From positions 310,001 to 374,000 of the forward strand of contig WRLT01000001.1 in NCBI GenBank assembly GCA_009777485.1: a stretch of DNA of 64,000 bases, read 5' to 3'. Source of the DNA: Bacillota bacterium. Its GTDB lineage: Bacteria > Bacillota > Clostridia > Christensenellales > Pumilibacteraceae. Positions 32,715 to 40,986 of the stretch are shown piece after piece. Position 1 is the stretch's first letter. The number at the start of each line of letters is the position of its first letter. The position numbers were made by a program, and so were the translations under genes. The notes beneath the pieces were generated by a model that was not told where the DNA came from, searched no databases, and saw only the letters and a program-made list of their open reading frames with translations.

Positions 32715-33686
32715 CTAGATATACAGCGCGGCGATTAAAGTGTTCATGTCGCGGTATCTTAACTCCGGCTTGACGGCTAACATTTTTAATAGCGCGGCCT
32801 CTTGGCGCGGCGCAATTTTCGCACCGTTAAGGGAGGGCTTTATTAGGGTATCCTTTACCATGCGTTGGGTACTTTCGGGAATCAGCTTTCCTGTCAGGCA
32901 GTAGTAAATGGTTGCCCCCAGTGCGTAGATATCCGTCCACGCGCCTTGCAAGCCGCTTTTATGATACTGTTCGGGCGGTGCAAAGCCGTGCTTTAAAACT
33001 ACCGACATCGAACGCCCGTCTAAGTTCATGCTTTTTGCCGCGCCGAAGTCAATTAGCTTTACGTGCCCGTATTTGGTTAATAAAATATTATCGGGCGAAA
33101 TGTCGCGGTGAATCAATCCTATGCTATGCACCTTTGCTAACGAATCCATTACAGGGCGCAGAATTTTAAGCGCGTCGTCCATAGAAAGGCGCAATTTCCG
33201 TTTCATGTGCGTATGCAGCGAAACGCCGTCTAAAAATTCCATAACGATATAGGCGGTATCGTTTTCGCAAAAGAAATTTAATACCGACACTACGCCTGGA
33301 AGTGTATTGATTTTTTGCAGTATGCGCGCCTCGTCCACAAAGCGTTTCAGTCCGCGGTTGGTGGCAACCTGCACGGCGGGAGATTTAATAACCACCTTGT
33401 TAGATGACGGCGTGCGCGTTACGTAGGTTACGGGATAATATTCTTTTACCGCTACTTTAATGCCGCGCGTTAAATCCCACGCCAGGTACGTTATGCCAAA
33501 GCCGCCCTCGCCTAACGTGTTGGCGATAAGATACGTTTTGTTTAAAACTGTGCGCACGGGTAAGTCGTGCGGCGCGTTTACAATTAAGTCGCCGTGCTTT
33601 CCGCAGCTGGTGCAAATGCGTCTTACATTAAGGTCGCCAAAGCAGTACAGGCAAATCGTTTTGTTGGTTCGTATAGGTTTTGTCAT
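32715..33686 (-). CDS. Ser/Thr protein kinase with N-terminal zinc ribbon (323 aa)
   Basis: Residues 1-30 hold two CxxC pairs (CLYC, CTSC), a zinc-ribbon-like start. An eukaryote-like kinase domain follows, with Gly loop GEGGFGITY, the ATP-binding Lys in VAVKEYYP, catalytic HRDISPDN and DFG in LIDFGAAKS. There is no membrane helix or PASTA domain, unlike PrkC/PknB. A second kinase gene lies just upstream and is similar along its whole length apart from that protein's tail, so the two are tandem duplicates. The PP2C gene of the same operon supplies the opposing phosphatase. Confidence 0.93.
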   Translation of the reverse strand: MTKPIRTNKTICLYCFGDLNVRRICTSCGKHGDLIVNAPHDLPVRTVLNKTYLIANTLGEGGFGITYLAWDLTRGIKVAVKEYYPVTYVTRTPSSNKVVIKSPAVQVATNRGLKRFVDEARILQKINTLPGVVSVLNFFCENDTAYIVMEFLDGVSLHTHMKRKLRLSMDDALKILRPVMDSLAKVHSIGLIHRDISPDNILLTKYGHVKLIDFGAAKSMNLDGRSMSVVLKHGFAPPEQYHKSGLQGAWTDIYALGATIYYCLTGKLIPESTQRMVKDTLIKPSLNGAKIAPRQEAALLKMLAVKPELRYRDMNTLIAALYI

Positions 33687-33699
33687 ACACTTTCCCTTT

Positions 33700-33753
33700 G
33701 GGCTTTTCTAAAATGAGGGGCTTTGTGCGTTAAAAAATTTTAGAAACAGCCCC
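33700..33753 (-). promoter_or_regulatory. Intercistronic hairpin between the two kinase genes
   Basis: GGGCTTTTCTAAAAT (33700-33714) can pair with ATTTTAGAAACAGCCC (33738-33753) with one small bulge. It lies in the 85-base gap between the kinase genes and could set the relative level of the second kinase by partial termination or RNA processing. Confidence 0.4.
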
Positions 33754-33771
33754 CTTTTGCAATAGTGTTTT

Positions 33772-35076
33772 TTATTTTTTGTTTTGTAAGTGGCGCGCAC
33801 GGTTTTGTGCGATTTCGCGCTTTCGGTCTTCGATGGTTTTGGGAGAGGGCGCGGCGGCGCGCGGTGTGTGTGCGGACGGTACAGAGGCGCGCGGTGCGTG
33901 TGCATGCGGTACTGAGGCGCGCGGCGCAGGTGCGGGTGCAGCGCGCGGCGCAGGTGCGGGCGCGGCAGTCTTTTGCGCAGGCGCGGGTGCAGGTACGGGT
34001 GCGGCGCGCGGTGCGGTAAAGGGAATGTCCGAACGCAGCGCGGCGGCGGAACGGGGTGCGGCGGCCTTTTGCGCGGCGGCTTGTTCAAACAGCTTTGCGG
34101 CGCGTATGCCGTACAGTCCCGCCATAAGCTGCTTAACGTCTTGGTAACGGTTTTTTGCATAAACCGCTAACGATTTTAACAACGCATTTTCTTGCATCGG
34201 GGAGATTTGCGCGCCGATTTCGGACGCTTTAACAATGGTATCCTTATACATGCGCTGAATGCTTTCGGGCGGCAGCTTGCCTGTGATGCAGTAGTAAATC
34301 GTTACGCCTAATGCGTATACGTCTGTCCACGGGCCTTGTTCGCCGTGTGTGCGGTATTGTTCTTCGGGGGCAAAGCCTTGCTTTAAAACAATCGAAAGCG
34401 ACTTGCCGTCTAAATTAGACTGCTTTGCCGCGCCGAAGTCAATCAGCTTAACCTCGTTATATTTGGTAATGATGATGTTGTCGGGTGAGATGTCGCGGTG
34501 AACAAGCCCTAGCTTATGCACCTCCAAGAGCGATTCCATTACGGGACGCAAAATGGTTAAAACTTCGTCCGCTGTGATTTTGCCGCCCTTTCGCTGCATA
34601 TATTTTTTTAGCGAAATTCCGTCTAAAAACTCCATGACGATATACGCCGTGCCGTTTGCCGAAAAGAAATCGCGCACCGATACAATGCCTGGCAGATTTT
34701 TAATTTTAGCTAAAACCTTAGCCTCGTCTATAAAGCGTTTTAGCCCGCGGTTAGACGCCGCTTGATTTTGTTTAGAGTTGATGATTACTTGATTAGATTT
34801 GGGTACGCGGTTTACATAGCCCGACGGATAATATTCTTTTATGGCGGTTTTAATGCCTTGCGCCAAATCCCACGCTAAATACGTAATACCGAAACCGCCC
34901 TCTCCTAAGGCTTTTGCAATTAGGTAGCGGTTGTTAAGCACCGTGCGTTGCGGCAAATGATGCGGCAAACTGGGCGTGTCGTCCGCTTTTTTTCCGCATG
35001 CAAGACAGCTGCGTTGAAGGTCTAAGTCTCCAAAGCAGGCAAGGCAGATATTTTTGTTGGTACGAATGCGCGCCAT
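33772..35076 (-). CDS. Ser/Thr protein kinase with zinc ribbon and Ala/Pro-rich tail (434 aa)
   Basis: The layout matches the neighbouring kinase: CxxC pairs at residues 11-28 (CLAC, CLAC), Gly loop GEGGFGITY, Lys in TAIKEYYP near 80, HRDISPDN near 193-200 and DFG near 213-215. It adds a tail of about 100 residues rich in Ala, Pro, Arg and His, built from short tandem repeats such as APRASVPHAH and APRASVPSAH. The tail may be a flexible partner-binding region. The gene starts 3 bases after the PP2C stop codon, so the phosphatase and kinase are translationally coupled. Confidence 0.93.
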   Translation of the reverse strand: MARIRTNKNICLACFGDLDLQRSCLACGKKADDTPSLPHHLPQRTVLNNRYLIAKALGEGGFGITYLAWDLAQGIKTAIKEYYPSGYVNRVPKSNQVIINSKQNQAASNRGLKRFIDEAKVLAKIKNLPGIVSVRDFFSANGTAYIVMEFLDGISLKKYMQRKGGKITADEVLTILRPVMESLLEVHKLGLVHRDISPDNIIITKYNEVKLIDFGAAKQSNLDGKSLSIVLKQGFAPEEQYRTHGEQGPWTDVYALGVTIYYCITGKLPPESIQRMYKDTIVKASEIGAQISPMQENALLKSLAVYAKNRYQDVKQLMAGLYGIRAAKLFEQAAAQKAAAPRSAAALRSDIPFTAPRAAPVPAPAPAQKTAAPAPAPRAAPAPAPRASVPHAHAPRASVPSAHTPRAAAPSPKTIEDRKREIAQNRARHLQNKK

Positions 35077-35079
35077 AAA

Positions 35080-35832
35080 TTAATCTTCCTTACACATCGC
35101 TACAATAGCAGAATAGTTGTCGTTAAAACGCGGAATACGGGCAAGCAGCCTTTTTTCCATTTTATGAAGTGCCTCTTCGGGCGTTGCGGAGGACGCAAGG
35201 TCTTGTTCGGCTTCTTCCTCGTAGACGTATTCCCAAAAGCCGTCGGTGCAAAGGAGAATAGAATCGCCTGCGTTTAGGGGTTTTTGCAGCGATTCGATAT
35301 CGGCTTGTACAAAATAATCCGAACCTAATACGCGCGTTAATTTGTTTTGGTCTTTATGCGTGCGGATATCGCGCAGCTTAATTTGCCCTAATTCTACGGC
35401 AACCTGCGAAAGCGAATGGTCTTTGCTTTGATAGGTAAGTTTGTGGTTTCTAAAAAAATACACGCGCGTATCGCCGATATGGGCAAACGTGGTAGAGGTG
35501 CCGTCGGTAATGGCGCACGCCACCGTAGTACAGCTTTGCGCGATTTTCGGGTTGCGTTCTTTATGGCTGGTTACAAAATGGTGCGCGTTTTCGATGTACG
35601 CCTCGCAGTAAATTCTTTTAACGGCGCGGGCAGGGTCGTATTCGCTAACTTGTTCGAATAAGTCTTTAATTTTTTCGGCGCACAGACGCGAAGCATCCTC
35701 GCTGCCCGTGTAGCTGCCTAAGCCGTCGCAAACCACCAAACACGCGTTTGAACCGCTTGCGCTGACGGTAACGAAATCTTGATTGTAATCGCGTCCCCCT
35801 ATTTTACATAAGCTTGCGGTTAAAATTTTCAT
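35080..35832 (-). CDS. PP2C-family protein phosphatase
   Basis: The 250-residue protein carries the PP2C metal motifs: GGRDYNQD near the N-terminus, VVCDGLGSY, AHIGDTRVYFF and LLCTDGFWEY, with a final NDNYSAIV. It would remove phosphates placed by the two kinases downstream. AGAAAGG fits ATG 35832; an earlier ATG at 35847 is possible. It is the first gene of the phosphatase-kinase-kinase-zinc ribbon operon, with a promoter at 35901-35929 and a small CTTGCC/GGCAAG hairpin in the leader (35862-35882). Confidence 0.93.
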   Translation of the reverse strand: MKILTASLCKIGGRDYNQDFVTVSASGSNACLVVCDGLGSYTGSEDASRLCAEKIKDLFEQVSEYDPARAVKRIYCEAYIENAHHFVTSHKERNPKIAQSCTTVACAITDGTSTTFAHIGDTRVYFFRNHKLTYQSKDHSLSQVAVELGQIKLRDIRTHKDQNKLTRVLGSDYFVQADIESLQKPLNAGDSILLCTDGFWEYVYEEEAEQDLASSATPEEALHKMEKRLLARIPRFNDNYSAIVAMCKED

Positions 35833-35900
35833 TCTGCCTTTCTCCATAAAACACGGTATTTCTTGCCTTTTTAAAGGGCAAGTTTTTGCGCTTTTGTACA

Positions 35901-35929
35901 ATTTTAACACAGATAAAAATAAAAAGCAA
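35901..35929 (-). promoter_or_regulatory. Promoter of the PP2C-kinase operon
   Basis: On the minus strand TTGCTT is followed after 17 bases by TAAAAT. The leader of about 60 bases carries the hairpin at 35862-35882 ahead of the ribosome site. Confidence 0.6.
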
Positions 35930-35943
35930 GTATTTATAAAAAC

Positions 35944-35982
35944 AAAAAAACCCGAAGGCACAAAGGCTTTCGGGTTTTTTTT
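35944..35982 (-). terminator. Terminator after the small lipoprotein
   Basis: CCCGAAGGC (35951-35959) pairs with GCTTTCGGG (35966-35974). T-runs lie on both sides, so it can act on both strands. It separates the lipoprotein gene from the PP2C operon. Confidence 0.85.
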
Positions 35983-36009
35983 GTGTAAACTGTTTTAGTG
36001 CTTTAAGAA

Positions 36010-36342
36010 TTAAAACAATTTGAGGGCTTCGGTTGTTCCTATCGCAACAACATTGCCTTTACGTTTTACGGATCCGCCTACACCGCCCAGTGCTTTTGCA
36101 ACATTTTCTGCGGCATCGGCAAGAGCTTTGCTGGAATACGCAATGATGGTTACGTTATCGGAATCTTTCGTAGCAATTAACTGCCACTCCGTAGCACCGG
36201 CCATTCCATCCGAAACTTGTACCGTGTAGCCAGCATCTTTATACTTTTCTTCAAGGGCTTCCTTAGACGGCGCGCCGCAGCCTGCTAAAAGTAACGCAAA
36301 TGCTACTACTAATACGGTAACAATAGCTAGTTTCTTTTTCAT
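36010..36342 (-). CDS. Small lipoprotein (110 aa) behind a poly-G promoter
   Basis: A signal peptide ends in the lipobox LLAGC, so the mature protein of about 90 residues is anchored by its Cys. The rest alternates strands and helices and ends with GNVVAIGTTEALKLF; no family is recognised. AAAGGAGG precedes ATG 36342. The promoter spacer is a run of 12 G, so expression is predicted to switch on and off. Surface exposure plus a switching promoter suggests contact with host, phage or neighbours. Confidence 0.82.
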   Translation of the reverse strand: MKKKLAIVTVLVVAFALLLAGCGAPSKEALEEKYKDAGYTVQVSDGMAGATEWQLIATKDSDNVTIIAYSSKALADAAENVAKALGGVGGSVKRKGNVVAIGTTEALKLF

Positions 36343-36378
36343 ACCTGGTTTACCTCCTTTACATAAAAAAATAAGCAT

Positions 36379-36405
36379 ATCATACCCCCCCCCCCCGCGT
36401 GTCAA
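36379..36405 (-). promoter_or_regulatory. Promoter with G12 spacer (predicted phase-variable)
   Basis: On the minus strand TTGACA (36400-36405) and TATGAT (36379-36384) are separated by CGC plus 12 G, 15 bases in all. Two added G would give the 17-base optimum. Homopolymer runs of this length are prone to slippage. Confidence 0.75.
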
Positions 36406-36458
36406 GCGATATGGGGGAGGTTTTTATGTTTTCGTTTTTCACTTTTCTTTTTTCATTT

Positions 36459-36650
36459 TTCACTTTTCTTTCCACCCCGTCTTTCATTTTCTTTCCACCC
36501 CGTCCGCCTGTCGGCGTCCACCCCTCAAAGAGGGGAATTTTTTAATGGTCTGTTTCCGTAAGACAATCAAAGAGGGGGATTTTTTTGAGGCTTTTATTTT
36601 AAATTCTTAGCCGAAATTTTCCATTTTCCATTTTCCATTATCCATTAATT
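36459..36650 (+). repeat. Composite CACCCCGTC repeat plus TCCATTT heptads
   Basis: Two copies of CTTTCCACCCCGTC are followed by CACCCCTCAAAGAGGGGAAT plus T-run, then GAGGCTTTTATTTTAAA. The element ends in AGCCGAAATTTTCCATTTTC heptads (36609-36648). It fills the gap between the lipoprotein promoter and the rpmH promoter. The CCCCTC/GAGGGG hairpin with T-run resembles an intrinsic terminator. Confidence 0.75.
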
Positions 36651-36654
36651 TTAG

Positions 36655-36684
36655 TTGACTGCTTGGCTAACTTTACTGTATACT
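36655..36684 (+). promoter_or_regulatory. rpmH operon promoter
   Basis: TTGACT is followed after 18 bases by TATACT. The leader has AAAGGAAG before ATG 36720. No DnaA boxes or dnaA gene are present here. Confidence 0.7.
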
Positions 36685-36719
36685 AAGTAAGTCTAACTAA
36701 AAAGGAAGTAATTAAAATT

Positions 36720-36872
36720 ATGAAAAGAACGTATCAACCCAAAAAGCGCGCGCGTAACAAGGTTCACGGCTTTCGTGCGCGGATGAAGTCGGCGGGCGGA
36801 AAGCGCGTTATATCCGCCAGAAGAAGGAAAGGGCGCAAAACCGTTACGCCTACGCCGTTAGGCGCGCGTTAA
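36720..36872 (+). CDS. rpmH: Ribosomal protein bL34
   Basis: The 50-residue protein is the canonical bL34: [20 protein letters not shown], then [20 protein letters not shown]. The C-terminus is extended by about six residues (TPTPLGAR) beyond the usual end. It leads the conserved rpmH-rnpA-yidD-yidC-khpB block. The usual divergent dnaA neighbour is absent; a lipoprotein gene and repeats lie upstream instead. Confidence 0.98.
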   Translation: MKRTYQPKKRARNKVHGFRARMKSAGGKRVISARRRKGRKTVTPTPLGAR

Positions 36873-36883
36873 ACCGCCGCACT

Positions 36884-37213
36884 ATGCTAAGTAAAAAATA
36901 CCGCCTTACCAAGCGCGGTTCGTTTACGTTTGTATACAACAAGGGCGAACGCAAATCCGACGGCCCGCTGCGGCTGACGTGGGTGGCGGCAAAAAATTTG
37001 CGCATCGGGTTTTCGGTTCCTAACAAGGTAGGCAAGGCCGTAGTGCGCAACCAGCTGAAACGCCGCTTACGCGCCGTTGCAAGGCAGCTGCTAAAAAAGC
37101 TGCGTCCTGCGCAAATAGTGGTATCGGCGCAGCCGTGCGCAGAAAAGCTTAGCTATGAGGCGTTATATAACAGCGTATGCGCACTGTTTGACAAGGCAAA
37201 GCTATGGGCATGA
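36884..37213 (+). CDS. rnpA: Ribonuclease P protein component
   Basis: RnpA is the protein subunit of RNase P, which trims the 5' ends of tRNA precursors. The 109-residue basic protein has the family start [20 protein letters not shown] and the RNR motif region in [16 protein letters not shown]. It follows rpmH by 11 bases and overlaps yidD by 10 bases. Confidence 0.97.
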   Translation: MLSKKYRLTKRGSFTFVYNKGERKSDGPLRLTWVAAKNLRIGFSVPNKVGKAVVRNQLKRRLRAVARQLLKKLRPAQIVVSAQPCAEKLSYEALYNSVCALFDKAKLWA

Positions 37214-37497
37214 AAAAACATAAAGCACTGCGGATTTTTATTAGCATAATTACCTTTAAGTGGCTTTTTATCGGCTTATGCTTTTTTTATCAAAAATGTA
37301 TTTCGCCGCTGCTGCCTAAATCCTGCATTTACTATCCGACTTGTTCGTCTTACATGATACAAGCGTTAAGGCGGTTCGGCGTACTAAAAGGCTCCGCTTT
37401 GGGCATAAAGCGTATATTGCGCTGCCGACCCGGGCAAAAAGGCGGGGTTGACCCTGTTCCTGACAATCCCAAAGGAGACATGAAATGGCTTTTTTAA
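37204..37497 (+). CDS. yidD: Membrane protein insertion efficiency factor
   Basis: The 97-residue protein has the YidD signature [27 protein letters not shown], a hydrophobic start and the C-terminal [14 protein letters not shown]. YidD assists membrane insertion by YidC, the next gene. ATG 37204 overlaps rnpA; ATG 37210, in an ATGA overlap with the rnpA stop, is equally possible. Confidence 0.96.
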   Translation: MGMKKHKALRIFISIITFKWLFIGLCFFYQKCISPLLPKSCIYYPTCSSYMIQALRRFGVLKGSALGIKRILRCRPGQKGGVDPVPDNPKGDMKWLF

Positions 37498-38831
37498 ATT
37501 TGATTAACACGGCGTACTCCTCCCCTACGGGCCTGTGGTCATGGCTGATTTTAAACGTATTCGGATTTATGGAAAATTACGGCTGGCGCGTGATATTGTT
37601 TACGGTATTGTTAAAGCTTTTGCTTTCGCCGCTGGATATTTATCAGCGAATTGCCATGAAAAAAAATCAGCGCATTACCGAACGCATTAAGCCCGAAGTT
37701 GAAAAGCTTAAAAAACAATACGCAAACAATCCCCGCGCCCTGCAAGCTAAGCAGCGCGAGCTTAACAAGCGCGAGGGCTATAAAATGGCGGCAGGCTGTT
37801 TGCCTATGATAGTTACCTTAGTAGTTTCTATTTGGCTGCTTACCGAATTAACGGGCATAAGCCAATACCGCAACATGATGAACTATGTGCGTCTGTACGA
37901 AGAATACACGGCGGCGGAGCTTTCTAGCTTTTCGCGCGAGGTTACCGATACGGGCGTGAAAGGCTATATTTTGTTAGACGCGGGCGGTAAAGAGGTGGAC
38001 GACCCTGCTAACGCGGTTACGGTTAAGCTAAACCATGCCGCTTTTGGATTGCCCGACAATTTAGACGATGAGCCCGAAAGCTTTTGGACCGAAGAAAAGA
38101 ACGATTTACTAGACCAAATGAATGCCTTTGAGGCCGCCGCCCTGCTGCAAGCAAAGCAGGCAGGGCAAGCGGCGGTGGATAAGGAGTACCCCGAAACGCA
38201 GGAAAGCTTTTTGTGGGTAAAGAACATTTGGGTGGCAGACGTTCCGTGGACGCGTTCGGTAATGGACGAGGACGCGTTTAGAAACGCGGTAGGCAAATAC
38301 GGGCGCGACGGACGAAACGGCGCGACGGGTGCTTTGGGCGTTGCCCCTGCCGAACTTGACCGCATGATGAGTTACTACCCCGTTGTTACCGAAAAATTAT
38401 ACGCCGACGAAAACGTCAACACCCGAAACGGCTATTTGGTGCTGCCGATTTTATCTATTTTGGTTATGGTGGTAAGTCAAATGCTTACGCGGCGCATGCA
38501 AAAAAACAGCGGCATGGCGGCAGGCGGCCCTATGGGCGGCATGGCGGGCGGCAAAATGATGGCGTATATGATGCCCGTGATGTTTGGTATATTTTCGTTG
38601 TTTTATACTACGGCGTTTTCGCTGTATATGATTATGAACTCGTTAGTTATGATTGCGGTTTCGCTGGGGGCGGCGGGCGTAATAAAATTGCTGGATAAGC
38701 GCGAGGCTAAGGAAACCGAAAGTGAAGAGGAAGAGGGTGTACTGCGTATCGGACGCCCCGACCCGAACGCGCCTAAGGAGGCGAAAGCACCCAAAAACAC
38801 AGACAACAACGCTAAAAACAAAAAGAGGTAA
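37485..38831 (+). CDS. yidC: Membrane protein insertase YidC with enlarged extracytoplasmic loop
   Basis: YidC/Oxa1 inserts and folds membrane proteins. The helices near residues 20-60, 105-125, 310-330 and 360-410 and the motif [14 protein letters not shown] are typical. The 448-residue protein is much longer than the roughly 260-280 of Gram-positive SpoIIIJ/YidC2. Most of the excess is an insertion (about 130-230) between the second and third core helices plus a charged, Lys-rich C-terminus. There is no lipoprotein signal, which SpoIIIJ usually has. AAAGGAG precedes ATG 37485. Confidence 0.95.
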   Translation: MAFLNLINTAYSSPTGLWSWLILNVFGFMENYGWRVILFTVLLKLLLSPLDIYQRIAMKKNQRITERIKPEVEKLKKQYANNPRALQAKQRELNKREGYKMAAGCLPMIVTLVVSIWLLTELTGISQYRNMMNYVRLYEEYTAAELSSFSREVTDTGVKGYILLDAGGKEVDDPANAVTVKLNHAAFGLPDNLDDEPESFWTEEKNDLLDQMNAFEAAALLQAKQAGQAAVDKEYPETQESFLWVKNIWVADVPWTRSVMDEDAFRNAVGKYGRDGRNGATGALGVAPAELDRMMSYYPVVTEKLYADENVNTRNGYLVLPILSILVMVVSQMLTRRMQKNSGMAAGGPMGGMAGGKMMAYMMPVMFGIFSLFYTTAFSLYMIMNSLVMIAVSLGAAGVIKLLDKREAKETESEEEEGVLRIGRPDPNAPKEAKAPKNTDNNAKNKKR

Positions 38832-38834
38832 AAC

Positions 38835-39731
38835 ATGAAAAAGACGATTGAGGTGTCGGCAAAAAAAGTGGAGGACGCTATCGCGGAGGGTTTAGCGATT
38901 TTAGGCGTAACCATCGATGAGGCGGAGGTTAAAATTATCTCCACAGGCGGGCTTTTTAAAAAGGCCAAAATTGAAATCAGCACAGGGCAGGACGACCCTG
39001 CCCCGCAAGGCGCGGCAGAAAGCGTTTCGGCAAAGCCTTCGGTAAAATTAGTAACCGAAACCGCACAGCCCGAAAAGCCCGCTAAACCCGAAGGAAAAGC
39101 GGATAAAAAGCTAGAAAAGGCTGAAAAGGCTGCTAAGCGCGAAAGCAAATCGGAAACGAAAGCAGAAGTTAAAGCGGAAATAAAGGCGGAAAAAACCTCT
39201 AAGCCCGAAGTAAAGCCCGAAACTTTTAAGCGCGAAAGGTTTGATAAAAAGAACCGCGAACCGCGCGAAAGCGCGCCCGCTACGCCCGAAACGATTGCCG
39301 CCGCAGAAGGCTTTTTATCTAAAACGCTGCAATTAGCGGGTATAGAGGCTACGCTTAACAGTGAGGCGGAAAACGGCTTATCTATTAACATCGTAACCGA
39401 AGAAAGCGCGGTTATCGGGCATCGCGGCGAAACGCTGGACGCGCTGCAATATTTAACTAATTTGGTAGTAAACGAAAGCCGCAAAAGCTTTACAAAAATA
39501 TCCTTAGACGCGTTTGGTTATCGCGGACGCCGCGCCGAATCGTTAAAGCGCATGGCAGAAAAAATGGCGGATAAATGCGTGCGTCAAAACCGCCGCGTTG
39601 CGTTAGAACCGATGAACAATTCCGACCGCAAAGAAATTCACGCGTTTTTATCGGAAAACTCTATGGTGGTTACACGGTCTGAGGGGGCTGAACCGAACCG
39701 CAGAATTGTAATTTACCCCGCTAAAAAATAG
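38835..39731 (+). CDS. khpB: RNA-binding protein KhpB (Jag/SpoIIIJ-associated)
   Basis: The 298-residue protein has the Jag N-terminal domain (MKKTIEVSAKKVEDAIAEGL, residues 1-50), a long Lys/Glu-rich linker (about 60-150), a KH domain (GHRGETLDALQYLTN near 195) and an R3H domain (LEPMNNSDRKEIHAFL near 260). KhpB binds many RNAs and influences cell elongation and division. The linker is longer than usual. It starts 3 bases after the yidC stop. Confidence 0.96.
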   Translation: MKKTIEVSAKKVEDAIAEGLAILGVTIDEAEVKIISTGGLFKKAKIEISTGQDDPAPQGAAESVSAKPSVKLVTETAQPEKPAKPEGKADKKLEKAEKAAKRESKSETKAEVKAEIKAEKTSKPEVKPETFKRERFDKKNREPRESAPATPETIAAAEGFLSKTLQLAGIEATLNSEAENGLSINIVTEESAVIGHRGETLDALQYLTNLVVNESRKSFTKISLDAFGYRGRRAESLKRMAEKMADKCVRQNRRVALEPMNNSDRKEIHAFLSENSMVVTRSEGAEPNRRIVIYPAKK

Positions 39732-39772
39732 GTACAACGCGTTTTATTTTGCTGCATATACTGAGATAACCT

Positions 39773-40291
39773 ATGATTATTTTTTTAAAAGTATTGCTTA
39801 GTGTGGTTTTTGTCGGGGCGGTTGCCGCGCTGCTGCTTTTTATGTTGGTCTTTCCGCTAGTCAATAAAAAATTCGGCAAAAAGCTGCCCGCTTTTCACTA
39901 CGGAGAGGAAAGGCCCGTTAAACAAAAAACCGCCAAAAAACGCGCCGCGCCGCGTAACACAAGGGCAAGGGCAAGAGTACGGGCAAACGGCAAAAAATCA
40001 AGTGCGGCAAGAAAGTTACGAAATACGCCCGCAGCAGGCGCAAGGCCTGCCGCGCAAAGGGCGGTAGATTTTCATAAAGATATTCCTACCGTGCGTATCG
40101 ATACGCTGTTTACGGGTGAAGTTGAAAAAACGCTAACTTTATCTAAGATTTCGGCGGAGGGCAAGCAAGCGATTGCGGCGGACGCGGCAAAATCCCCCGC
40201 CCCGTCTGCGGATATTGCGCCGCCCAAAAAGCGCGCCGCTAAAACGGTAGCTATCCCCACAGCTGCGCCGCCCCCGCAAGAGAAGCATTAA
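39773..40291 (+). CDS. Single-pass membrane protein with basic tail (172 aa), unknown
   Basis: One membrane helix (about residues 5-30) is followed by a strongly basic region (KQKTAKKRAAPRNTRARARV), then a mixed Ala/Pro-rich tail. Such a protein could bind nucleic acid or ribosomes at the membrane; this is inference. TATACT lies 10 bases before the ATG, so it may have its own near-leaderless transcript in addition to read-through from khpB. No family is recognised. Confidence 0.55.
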   Translation: MIIFLKVLLSVVFVGAVAALLLFMLVFPLVNKKFGKKLPAFHYGEERPVKQKTAKKRAAPRNTRARARVRANGKKSSAARKLRNTPAAGARPAAQRAVDFHKDIPTVRIDTLFTGEVEKTLTLSKISAEGKQAIAADAAKSPAPSADIAPPKKRAAKTVAIPTAAPPPQEKH

Positions 40292-40342
40292 GGGCGGATA
40301 TATACTATGCCGCGCATTTGTTTTTAAAAGGACTGCTAAATA

Positions 40343-40948
40343 GTGCAAAAAAACCGACTAATCCCCATAGTGCTAATTCTGTTCGGCGCGGCGTTGATTG
40401 TAGCGGCGTCGCTTTTATATGCGCGGTTGGGCGCGTTATGGTTTGGCATATTATTTCCGTTGGGCGTTTTTATACTGGCGGCAGGCTTTTATGAGTTTAA
40501 AAAGACCTTTAAAAAATCGGACGGCGGTACAGACGGCGCGCCGCGCCCCGAAGTCCCTCGCGAATTGCCCGAATACCGCCGCAAAAAAACCGTGCTTACC
40601 AAGCCCGAAATCGCCTTTTATACGCTGTTACGCGATATTTTGCATCCACAGCATTTTGATATTTTCCCCGAAACCGCGCTGGTGTCGGTAATCGATAAGG
40701 TTACGCAAGCGGGTTACCGCAACGAATTATTCCGCATAGCGGATTTTTGCATTGTAGATGCTTTAACTACCGAACCGCTGCTGCTTATCGAAATTAACGA
40801 TGCCTCGCATGCGCGTCCCGACCGCGTAGAACGCGACCGCAAGGTAAAAGAAATTTGCGGCCGCGCCGACTTGCCGATTGTGATGTTTTCGTATGAGGAG
40901 GCGCGCAGCGCGGAGTTTGTAAAAAAAATACTGGCGCAGTATTTATAA
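40343..40948 (+). CDS. DUF2726 domain membrane protein (201 aa)
   Basis: Two membrane helices lie at about residues 6-25 and 30-50. The cytoplasmic domain from about 75 on has the DUF2726 pattern: LTKPEIAFYTLLRDIL, FRIADFCIVDA, LLIEINDASHARPDRVERDR and IVMFSYEEA. This domain resembles restriction-endonuclease-like folds (Asp, then E-x-N) and may bind or cut nucleic acid; family function is not established. The start codon is a GTG with AAAGGA about 15 bases before it. Confidence 0.75.
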   Translation: MQKNRLIPIVLILFGAALIVAASLLYARLGALWFGILFPLGVFILAAGFYEFKKTFKKSDGGTDGAPRPEVPRELPEYRRKKTVLTKPEIAFYTLLRDILHPQHFDIFPETALVSVIDKVTQAGYRNELFRIADFCIVDALTTEPLLLIEINDASHARPDRVERDRKVKEICGRADLPIVMFSYEEARSAEFVKKILAQYL

Positions 40949-40986
40949 AAATGGAAAATTGAAAATGGAGAATGGAGAATTTCGGC
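40949..40986. repeat. Heptad repeat (ATGGAGA type) that includes the trmL ribosome site
   Basis: AATGGAAAATTGAAAATGG continues as AGAATGG units and ends in TTTCGGC directly before ATG 40987. The GGAG of the last unit is the only Shine-Dalgarno-like sequence for trmL. Confidence 0.7.

Noticed and set aside
33708..34160. Pro/His/Arg-rich frame overlapping the kinase tail
   Set aside because: It is the shifted reading of the repetitive Ala/Pro-rich tail of the second kinase and has no ribosome site.
36420..36719. Chromosome origin next to rpmH
   Set aside because: There is no dnaA gene and no TTATCCACA box in this gap; it is filled by composite and heptad repeats.
38603..39484. Long open frame antisense to khpB
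   Set aside because: It mirrors the Lys/Glu-rich linker and R3H coding region; its composition is Ser/Leu-rich with no motif, and khpB is clearly the gene.
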